5,006 nt of DNA, from positions 1 through 5,006 of the forward strand of contig CAJMRR010000142.1 of assembly GCA_905215835.1 (NCBI GenBank), given 5' to 3'. The DNA is from an uncultured bacterium. GTDB lineage: Bacteria; Actinomycetota; Coriobacteriia; Coriobacteriales; Coriobacteriaceae. This document shows positions 1 to 4,207 of this stretch, piece after piece. The position numbers and the translations under genes were made by a program. A model generated the notes under the pieces. The model was not told the origin of the DNA, did no database searches, and saw only the letters and a program-made list of their open reading frames with translations. Numbering within the stretch: position 1 is the first letter of the stretch; each line of letters begins with the position of its first letter.

Positions 1-1
1 C

Positions 2-466
2 AGCACCGGTCTGGTTGCGGGCCTTGTGGTGGTCACGCCGGGCGCGGGCTTTGTCGAGCCATGGGCAGCGCTGGTCATGGGCCTGATCGTATCGCCCGTC
101 TGTTACTTGGCCATCAGCCATCTCAAGACCAAGTTTGGCTACGACGATGCGCTCGACGCGTTCGGCTGCCACGGTATCGGCGGTATCTTGGGCGGCGTGC
201 TCACGGGCCTGTTCTGCGTGCCGGAGCTTTCGTGGACCGGTAAGGGCGGCCTGTTCTACACGGGCGACGTGTCGTTGCTCATCTCGCAGATCTTGGGCAT
301 TGTCGTGACGGTCGCTATTGTGCTGGTGCTCGATTTGGTGATCGCCGCGGTGGTCAAGGCGCTGTTCCACGGCAGTCTGCGTGTGGACGAGGCCGACGAG
401 GCGCTGGGCTTGGATGCGAGTCAACACGGCGAGAGCGCATATCCCTCCTTCTCGGGACTCGATTAG
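2..466 (+). CDS. amtB: Ammonium transporter AmtB, C-terminal part (5' end outside window)
   Basis: Inner-membrane channel of the Amt/MEP/Rh family that conducts ammonium/ammonia. The reading frame is open from the left edge of the window, so the N-terminal part is missing and the GTG at 26 is internal. The segment DALDAFGCHGIGGILGG carries the second histidine of the conserved pore twin-His pair (codon 170-172, equivalent to His318 of E. coli AmtB). Two hydrophobic stretches follow or flank it: one before the histidine motif (GLIVSPVCYLAI) and a long one after it (LLISQILGIVVTVAIVLVLD), the last membrane helix. The cytoplasmic tail LRVDEADEALGLDASQHGES matches the family's conserved C-terminal region, which contacts PII proteins. 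The PII gene follows 207 bp downstream, the usual amtB-glnK partnership. The TAG stop lies on the outer end of a large inverted repeat. The family assignment is secure. Confidence 0.96.
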   Translation, partial: STGLVAGLVVVTPGAGFVEPWAALVMGLIVSPVCYLAISHLKTKFGYDDALDAFGCHGIGGILGGVLTGLFCVPELSWTGKGGLFYTGDVSLLISQILGIVVTVAIVLVLDLVIAAVVKALFHGSLRVDEADEALGLDASQHGESAYPSFSGLD

Positions 467-570
467 CAGCTTCCCCAAGCACCGCACCTTGCTGTTCAAT
501 CGTCGCTCACGTACTTAAGTACGCTTCGCTCCTCTTTCACGGCAATCTGCGGCACTTGGGAAACCTGCTA
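464..570. repeat. 107-bp imperfect inverted repeat beginning at the amtB stop codon
   Basis: The left arm 464-494 and right arm 540-570 are inverted copies matching at 24 of 31 positions, with identical outer ends (TAGCAG / CTGCTA). At the centre is a perfect 14-bp palindrome, CGTACTTAAGTACG (510-523). The first three bases of the left arm are the amtB stop codon. Three of the seven mismatches become G-U wobbles in RNA of the minus strand but not of the plus strand, so a minus-strand transcript would fold better. It could end amtB transcription, although no U-tract follows the right arm. Alternatively it is a dispersed REP-like or MITE-like palindromic element. I see no transposase and no clear target-site duplication. 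Confidence 0.7.
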
Positions 571-609
571 AGACCAGTCAGTTGAACTTATTGATCTCTG
601 AGGTTGGTT

Positions 610-630
610 TGCGACACCTGGGAAACCCGC
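610..630 (+). repeat. Extra 21-bp copy of the inverted-repeat arm motif, upstream of glnK
   Basis: The 21 bases at 610-630 match 548-568 (inside the right arm of the 464-570 element) at 18 of 21 positions in direct orientation, offset by 62 bp. The shared core reads TGCGnCACnTGGGAAACC. A third, more diverged copy lies inverted at 466-486 in the left arm. The extra copy is in the glnK leader, 44 bp before the start codon. It may be a regulatory half-site or the remnant of a second palindromic element. I see no convincing -35/-10 pair between 571 and 673, so the glnK promoter is not located. Confidence 0.5.
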
Positions 631-673
631 GTCTCATGTAAAGGGATACGTTGATTATTGAGAGGAATTCATT

Positions 674-1012
674 ATGAAAAAGATCACGGCTATCGTGCGC
701 CAGGAAAAGCTTGAGGTTCTCAAAGACGCGCTGTTTGCTGCTGATGTTCGTGGCATGACCATCAACCAGGTGCAGGGCTGCGGCGCGCAGCATGGCTGGA
801 AGGAATACGTGCGCGGCAACGAGTTGCTTGTCAACACGATCCCTAAGGTGCAGTTCACGCTCATTTGTGCCGATGAGCATGTCGACGGTATTGTCGAGAT
901 TATCTGCAACGCCGGTCGCACCGGCGCCGTTGGAGACGGCAAGATTTGGGTCGAGCCGGTCGAAGAGGTCATCCGCATTCGCACCGGCGAACACGGCCCC
1001 GCCGCGGTGTAG
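674..1012 (+). CDS. glnK: Nitrogen regulatory protein PII (GlnK type) lacking Tyr51
   Basis: Small trimeric cytoplasmic signal protein that binds ATP/ADP and 2-oxoglutarate and controls nitrogen metabolism; next to amtB its expected job is to block the ammonium channel. It has 112 residues and aligns without gaps to my recollection of E. coli GlnB. The B-loop signature TGAVGDGKIWV (83-93) and the C-loop RIRTGE (101-106) are intact. Nucleotide and ligand residues Gln39, Lys58, Gly87, Lys90, Arg101 and Arg103 are kept, as is the T-loop Arg47 that reaches into the AmtB pore. The T-loop (about 37-55) is unusual: position 51, the tyrosine uridylylated in enterics and adenylylated in actinomycetes, is leucine; position 49, the serine phosphorylated in cyanobacteria, is asparagine. 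Tyr45 is the only T-loop tyrosine. Lys85 is alanine. The ATG is preceded by AGAGGA (661-666) at 7-bp spacing. The name follows the amtB context; glnB would be the alternative. Confidence 0.95.
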   Translation: MKKITAIVRQEKLEVLKDALFAADVRGMTINQVQGCGAQHGWKEYVRGNELLVNTIPKVQFTLICADEHVDGIVEIICNAGRTGAVGDGKIWVEPVEEVIRIRTGEHGPAAV

Positions 1013-1014
1013 AA

Positions 1015-1044
1015 TCGACCGCTTACCATCCGCAACGTTAAAAT
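1015..1044 (+). promoter_or_regulatory. Candidate promoter for the first tetR gene
   Basis: A -35-like TCGACC (1015-1020, 4 of 6 to TTGACA) and a -10-like TAAAAT (1039-1044, 5 of 6 to TATAAT) are separated by 18 bp, starting just after the glnK stop codon. Transcription would begin near 1051. An in-frame ATG lies exactly at 1051, so a leaderless start there is possible. I prefer the ATG at 1087, because the first 12 residues from 1051 do not look like a TetR N-terminus. Read by eye only. Confidence 0.45.
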
Positions 1045-1079
1045 GCTGCAATGAGGCACAAGACTTGCGTTGCGGATGG
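1026..1079. repeat. Perfect 12-bp inverted repeat around the tetR -10 box
   Basis: CCATCCGCAACG (1026-1037) and its exact reverse complement CGTTGCGGATGG (1068-1079) are separated by 30 bp. The loop contains the TAAAAT -10 box and the predicted transcription start. The arms lie 42 bp apart start to start, about four helical turns, which would suit a protein bridging two sites on one DNA face. In RNA reading through from glnK, the arms could pair and hide the weak GGATGG ribosome binding site of tetR. RNA started near 1051 would lack the left arm. No U-tract follows, so a terminator is unlikely. Confidence 0.6.
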
Positions 1080-1086
1080 ACGGATT

Positions 1087-1749
1087 ATGGGTCGTAATAA
1101 ATATCCCGAGGAGACGGTCGCGAAGATTCTCGACGCGGCGCTGGAGCTATTCTGCGCGCAGGGTTATGAGGGGACGAGCATTCAAGACATCGTCGACCGC
1201 CTCGATGGCATGACCAAGGGTGCTGTCTATCATCACTTTAAGAGCAAAGAGGAGATTTTCAACGCCGCATTTGATCGGGCAATGGCTCCGATTGTTGAGC
1301 ACCGTCGCTCAATGCTTGGTATCGGTAATATGACCGGAGCCCAAAAGCTCAAGCGGTTGTATGCGCCCGAGTCCGTCGTTCCGCAAATTGAGCTATGGGC
1401 ACGCATGCATCCTGCGGCGGATCCGGTAAAAAGCTCGCGTCTACTGGCGATGCAGTACCAGGGCTCGTTTGACGAGTCGGCCGATGGCTGTCTCTTGCCA
1501 GTGATCGAGGAGGGCGTCGCCGACGGCTCCATTGCGTGCGAATGCCCGCGCGAAGCGGCGGAGGCCGTATCGTTGTTGGCGAATCTTTGGCTGCTGCCGC
1601 TGTTCCGTCCACTCGAGACCAAGGATCGAATGCTCGCTCGCGCTCAATGTTTGGCGCAGATGGCTGCTGCGGTGGGACTCGATTTGGGGGAAGAAGTGCT
1701 TCAGACAACGGCGCTGATTTGGGACGTATGGGACCGTTCCGGGTGGTAA
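1087..1749 (+). CDS. TetR/AcrR-family transcriptional repressor, probable regulator of the adjacent MFS pump
   Basis: One-component DNA-binding regulator of 220 residues, typical for the family. The N-terminal DNA-binding domain spans about residues 8-58. The helix-turn-helix region TSIQDIVDRLDGMTKGAVYH (30-49), followed by HFKSKEEIF (50-58), closely fits the TetR consensus. The remaining ~160 residues should form the helical ligand-binding and dimer domain, which gives no clue to the ligand. I chose ATG 1087 (MGRNKYPEETVAKILDAAL), preceded by a weak GGATGG (1074-1079). The frame stays open up to an ATG at 1051, which would add 12 residues with no ribosome binding site unless the message is leaderless. 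The gene lies 101 bp upstream of a same-strand MFS transporter, with two palindromic operators between them, so it probably represses the pump and is induced by a pump substrate. That role is inferred from context. Confidence 0.92.
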   Translation: MGRNKYPEETVAKILDAALELFCAQGYEGTSIQDIVDRLDGMTKGAVYHHFKSKEEIFNAAFDRAMAPIVEHRRSMLGIGNMTGAQKLKRLYAPESVVPQIELWARMHPAADPVKSSRLLAMQYQGSFDESADGCLLPVIEEGVADGSIACECPREAAEAVSLLANLWLLPLFRPLETKDRMLARAQCLAQMAAAVGLDLGEEVLQTTALIWDVWDRSGW

Positions 1750-1750
1750 T

Positions 1751-1772
1751 ATAGATACCAACGGTATGTAAT
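1751..1772. promoter_or_regulatory. Probable TetR operator O1 (upstream copy)
   Basis: Palindromic core ATACCAACGGTAT (1755-1767; 5-bp arms, 3-bp centre), one base after the tetR stop codon. The 22-bp site is identical at 18 of 22 positions to 1816-1837 in the second operator, in the same orientation, 65 bp downstream. The TAC...GTA core is typical of TetR-family operators. It lies before the tetR terminator, so it may bind a second dimer that supports repression of the pump promoter. Confidence 0.65.
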
Positions 1773-1782
1773 TGATTTGCGA

Positions 1783-1804
1783 GGGTAGCCACGGCTGCCC
1801 TTTT
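1783..1804 (+). terminator. Rho-independent terminator of the first tetR gene
   Basis: GGGTAGC (1783-1789) pairs with GCTGCCC (1794-1800), with one G-U pair and a CACG loop (or one further C-G pair closing 2 bases), followed by TTTT (1801-1804). The U-tract is short. It sits 33 bp after the tetR stop, between the two operators, so it separates the tetR transcript from that of the pump. Confidence 0.65.
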
Positions 1805-1813
1805 CAAGTCATT

Positions 1814-1838
1814 AAATACATACTATCGGTATGTATTT
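1814..1838. promoter_or_regulatory. Probable TetR operator O2 overlapping the MFS promoter
   Basis: Perfect inverted repeat: AAATACATAC (1814-1823), a 5-bp spacer, then GTATGTATTT (1829-1838). A possible -10 box, TACTAT (1821-1826), lies inside it. The nearest -35-like sequence, TTTTCA (1801-1806), is at a short 14-bp spacing, so the exact promoter is uncertain. The site ends 12 bp before the MFS start codon, where a bound repressor would block RNA polymerase. Likely ligand-controlled repression by the TetR protein encoded just upstream. Confidence 0.75.
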
Positions 1839-1850
1839 GGGGGCAGGCTT

Positions 1851-3113
1851 ATGGCTGGGATGCGAAGAATTAGCGTTTCGTTGGCGCCAAAAACAGTGCG
1901 ATCTATCAGGCTTTTTGGCCTTCTTGTTGCGCAGCTGTGCGCGTATTCGATGTTGTCGGCACTGTGCTTTGCGTGCCCGCTTTACTTGTTCGATTGCAGC
2001 GGCTCATCAACGTTATATGGTGCCGTCGCGGCGATAGCGTTCGTGCCGGGCGTGCTTGCGACTCCGGCTGGCGGAATCTTGGCGGATCGCGGGAGACATC
2101 GCGGGGTTCTTGTGGTGCTCGGCATTGTTCTGATGGCTGCATCACTGTTGTTTATCCCCATGAAGCGTTCGCTGCCTCTTGCCGTTGTCGTGGTAGCAAT
2201 GCTTTGCGTCCAATATGGTATCCAATCGCTGCTGAAACCGATGCTTCAAATTGAGACGGTGCGCATGACGAGCCCAGAAAAGGTTGAGCGTGCCACTGCG
2301 CTGGTCTCGCAGATAACCATGGCGAGCAATATCTTGGGGCCTGTAGTCGGGACGGCAGTCTATGGGTGCTTCGGTATCGATGCTCTATGCGAAACCGCGG
2401 CGTTGACGTTTGCGATGTCAGCCCTGCTGTTCGGGGGCGCACTCAAGCGAAATGCCTCATCTGGAATGACAGGGGACAGTACGACTTGCTCGACATGCCG
2501 AAGCGATTTTCGGGAGTCGATTCGGTACCTGTTTCAAAACGCATCATTGCTCGTTGTGTTTTTGCTTGCGGCTATTTTGAACCTTGCGTTAGTTGGGTTA
2601 ACGATTGGTGCTCCCGTTATTGTTGCAAAGCATCTCGGAATGCAGTCGTCCTTTGTTGGGATTATTGAGGTGGCTATGGGCTTAGGTGGTCTTGTCGGCA
2701 GTGGTTTGGTCGGTATTTGGCCGCATCGTTTTTCCTTCAAGGGCATATGTCGATATGTTGCGATGATTTGTTTTGGAGTCGTACCGATTATTGTCACGCT
2801 ACTGAGCGGTCCTGATGAATTAGCGTTTGCCGCGCTTGCGGCCGGCTCGGCATGGGTCATGGCGTGGGCAAGCATTGCATCGGTCGAAATCGTTTCATTT
2901 GTTCAGCGGTCAGCGCCAAAGGAACTCTGCGGAAAAGTGCTGGCACTCGTTTATATGATGCTTTCCTGTGCAACGCCTATTGGCCAATTGGTTTACGGGC
3001 TCGCATATGATCGATGGACACCGGCGATTGTATTCGCAGGCATGTTGGCGGTGCTGACGTTGACGACGGCGCTGTTTTATCGGCTGAAAAGTCGCTTGTG
3101 GCGATTGTCTTAA
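1851..3113 (+). CDS. Major facilitator superfamily transporter, probable drug/solute efflux pump
   Basis: Integral membrane transporter of 420 residues, normal for a 12-helix MFS protein. Hydrophobic helices run approximately at 21-45, 54-77, 86-103, 108-128, 147-172, 178-197, 231-258, 267-289, 296-318, 324-346, 360-382 and 388-410. The loop after helix 2 carries the family's motif A-like GGILADRGRHRG (74-85). NILGPVVG (160-167) after helix 4 resembles the motif C region, and FVGIIEVAMGLGGLVGSG (268-285) resembles the corresponding stretch of MefA-like (MFS_3) macrolide efflux proteins. The central loop (198-230) is polar and contains a CSTC pair (213-216). The ATG at 1851 follows a weak GGGGGCAGG; an in-frame ATG at 1860 is an alternative start. 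An upstream TetR gene and operators support an inducible exporter. The substrate cannot be told. Parts of the gene are clearly richer in A+T than the genes around it, which may indicate transfer. Confidence 0.92.
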   Translation: MAGMRRISVSLAPKTVRSIRLFGLLVAQLCAYSMLSALCFACPLYLFDCSGSSTLYGAVAAIAFVPGVLATPAGGILADRGRHRGVLVVLGIVLMAASLLFIPMKRSLPLAVVVVAMLCVQYGIQSLLKPMLQIETVRMTSPEKVERATALVSQITMASNILGPVVGTAVYGCFGIDALCETAALTFAMSALLFGGALKRNASSGMTGDSTTCSTCRSDFRESIRYLFQNASLLVVFLLAAILNLALVGLTIGAPVIVAKHLGMQSSFVGIIEVAMGLGGLVGSGLVGIWPHRFSFKGICRYVAMICFGVVPIIVTLLSGPDELAFAALAAGSAWVMAWASIASVEIVSFVQRSAPKELCGKVLALVYMMLSCATPIGQLVYGLAYDRWTPAIVFAGMLAVLTLTTALFYRLKSRLWRLS

Positions 3114-3172
3114 CGTGCTGGGGCACCGTGAATTTGTGGAGGCGGTGGTACGCCGCGCCGGGACGGCATTGT

Positions 3173-3200
3173 TTGGGCGTGCCTCTCCTTCGTCTACAAT
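3173..3200 (+). promoter_or_regulatory. Candidate promoter of the HAD phosphatase gene
   Basis: The -10-like TACAAT (3195-3200, 5 of 6 to TATAAT) overlaps the last base of the left arm and otherwise lies in the loop of the inverted repeat. The only -35-like match is weak, TTGGGC (3173-3178), at 16 bp. Transcription would start near 3207, the edge of the right arm, giving a 16-base leader that cannot form the hairpin. The -10 is convincing; the -35 is not. Confidence 0.45.
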
Positions 3201-3229
3201 ATCGTGCAGACGAAGGAGAGGCATGTCCA
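3174..3229 (+). repeat. Inverted repeat that can bury the HAD gene's ribosome binding site and start codon
   Basis: GCCTCTCCTTCGTCT (3181-3195) and its exact reverse complement (3208-3222) form a perfect 15-bp inverted repeat around a 12-base loop. In RNA the helix can extend by 7 more pairs, two of them G-U, joining 3174-3180 to 3223-3229. A 22-bp helix would then cover the AAGGAG ribosome binding site (3213-3218), the ATG at 3223 and the first base of the ATG at 3229. Only transcripts that start upstream, for example from the MFS gene, contain both arms. As DNA it could also be a repressor operator. The sequence after the right arm is coding and has no U-tract, so it is not a standard terminator. 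Confidence 0.75.
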
Positions 3230-4086
3230 TGATCAAGATGTTTGCGAGTGACTTAGACGGAACGCTGCTGAACGCCCTGCACGAGGCGGATGGGACCATT
3301 CGCCGTGCCATTCGCGAGCTGACCGAGGCTGGCTTGCATGTGGTTCCCGCGACCGGGCGCTCGACGTTGCCAATCGGCGAGCATGGCTTTACGGGGCTGG
3401 CGCTCGATGCCTGCTGCTCCAACGGATCCATCGTGCGTGACAGCCATGGTGAGGTGCTCAAGACCTGGACCATCGACCCGCAGGTTACCGAGGAGCTGCT
3501 CAAGGCGTTCCCGGACATTTGCTTCGACTGCTCCACGCCCGACGGCATGTTCTCGAGCGGTTCGTTCGAGATGCACCAGGCGGGCTTTAAGAAGGACAGT
3601 CCTATCAAGCGCATCGTGATGCGCGGTATGCGTGCGCGCGGCGGGTATCACGAGGAACAGTATTTCGACCAGTCGATCGGCGACATCCTGCGCCACGATG
3701 TGTGCAAGATCAACTGTCGCGTGACCTCGCCCGAGCTGGAGCGCGACCTTAAGGTCTATCTTGCCGAGCGCTCGGACCGCGTGGTCAACGCACCGTTCGA
3801 TCCAGTGATGTTCGAGATCACGGACGTGGCGTGCAACAAGGGCGAGAGCGTGGCTTGGCTGGCGGGCTACTACGGCATTGGTGAGGACGAGGTCGCGGTT
3901 TACGGCGACGGCGGCAATGACATCGCCATGCTCAAGCGTTTCCGCCACAGCTACGCGACCAAAAACGCTAGCGATGCAGCTAAAGCCGCCGCGAGCGCGA
4001 CCATCGGCAGCTGCATGGTCCACGCCGTCCCCAAACACATGCTCGCCACCATGCATAAGCAGAACTCCCGCACCATCATCGAATAA
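3223..4086 (+). CDS. Cof-type HAD-superfamily hydrolase (sugar-phosphate/nucleotide phosphatase type)
   Basis: Cytoplasmic Mg-dependent phosphatase of the Cof/YidA-like HAD IIB group; members act on sugar phosphates, flavin or pyridoxal phosphates, and the substrate here cannot be predicted. It has 287 residues, near the usual ~270. All catalytic motifs are present: motif I DLDGTLL (10-16; nucleophile Asp10, acid/base Asp12), motif II ATGR with Thr44, the conserved SNG (66-68), motif III Lys206 in NKGES, and motif IV GDGGNDIAML (228-237; Asp229 and Asp233 for Mg). The cap domain lies roughly at 85-190. ATG 3223 follows AAGGAG by 4 bases; ATG 3229, giving MIKMFASDLDG as in many relatives, is spaced 10 bases and is equally plausible. 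The frame is open back to a GTG at 3115, but that 36-codon extension is arginine-rich, lacks a ribosome binding site and is rejected. Its GC is clearly higher than that of the MFS gene. Confidence 0.93.
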   Translation: MSMIKMFASDLDGTLLNALHEADGTIRRAIRELTEAGLHVVPATGRSTLPIGEHGFTGLALDACCSNGSIVRDSHGEVLKTWTIDPQVTEELLKAFPDICFDCSTPDGMFSSGSFEMHQAGFKKDSPIKRIVMRGMRARGGYHEEQYFDQSIGDILRHDVCKINCRVTSPELERDLKVYLAERSDRVVNAPFDPVMFEITDVACNKGESVAWLAGYYGIGEDEVAVYGDGGNDIAMLKRFRHSYATKNASDAAKAAASATIGSCMVHAVPKHMLATMHKQNSRTIIE

Positions 4087-4116
4087 TGTGACAAAGGGAC
4101 TGTCTCTTCGTCACAT
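4086..4116. repeat. 31-bp near-perfect palindrome at the end of the HAD gene
   Basis: The arms 4086-4100 and 4102-4116 are inverted copies matching at 13 of 15 positions around a single central T; the outer portion reads ATGTGAC...GTCACAT. In RNA one mismatch becomes a G-U pair, so a stem of up to 14 positions with a CTG loop is possible. It begins on the last base of the TAA stop. No U-tract follows, so it is at best a weak terminator. It resembles short REP-like palindromes of the GTGACAAAGGGAC type that I recall from gut Gram-positives. That recollection is unchecked. Confidence 0.65.
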
Positions 4117-4141
4117 CCAAAATATTGCCTTTACGTGTTGG

Positions 4142-4186
4142 TGCACACGGTGTGCAATAATACTCGCGCTGTGCAATAGCGCACAG
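4142..4186. promoter_or_regulatory. Operator-like repeat cluster and -10 region upstream of the second tetR gene
   Basis: Contains a perfect 15-bp palindrome TGCACACGGTGTGCA (4142-4156) and a second inverted repeat CTGTGC-N6-GCACAG (4169-4186). TGTGCAATA occurs twice as a direct repeat (4151-4159 and 4170-4178), 19 bp apart. A possible extended -10, TG-C-AATAAT (4153-4161), abuts the first palindrome, and transcription would start near 4168. No clear -35 is seen; TTTACG (4130-4135) is the nearest, at a long 20-bp spacing. Four related half-sites around a promoter suggest binding of one or two dimers, probably of the TetR protein encoded 21 bp downstream, giving autoregulation. Confidence 0.6.
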
Positions 4187-4207
4187 GCTGAGTAACAAGG
4201 AGGACGC

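Noticed and set aside
496..540. Minus-strand mini-frame of 14 codons plus stop inside the 464-570 repeat
   Set aside because: Too short, no ribosome binding site, and the sequence is better explained by the palindromic element.
548..568. Sigma-54-like promoter (GGCAC...TGC) upstream of glnK
   Set aside because: GG and GC elements are 16 bp apart instead of 12, and sigma-54 is not expected in this kind of high-GC Gram-positive.
464..570. CRISPR array or transposon end
   Set aside because: There are only three diverged copies of a 21-bp motif, one inverted, without regular spacers. No transposase gene or clear target duplication is present.
578..1059. Two long minus-strand open frames across glnK
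   Set aside because: They are antisense to a full, conserved PII gene, give no recognisable protein and lack ribosome binding sites.
3113..3129. Small hairpin just after the MFS stop as a terminator
   Set aside because: Only a 4-bp stem (6 with a bulge) and no U-tract; too weak to call.
3115..3222. In-frame GTG extension of the HAD protein by 36 codons
   Set aside because: No ribosome binding site, an arginine-rich peptide encoded partly by the inverted repeat, and a strong AAGGAG directly before the ATG at 3223.
2910..3614. 234-codon minus-strand open frame spanning the MFS end and HAD start
   Set aside because: It crosses two well-supported plus-strand genes and the inverted repeat, and its product is low-complexity and unrecognisable.
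3253..4056. 267-codon minus-strand open frame opposite the HAD gene
   Set aside because: It is a shadow of a high-GC coding strand. The plus strand has every HAD catalytic motif, while the minus product is His/Ala/Arg-rich with no family features.
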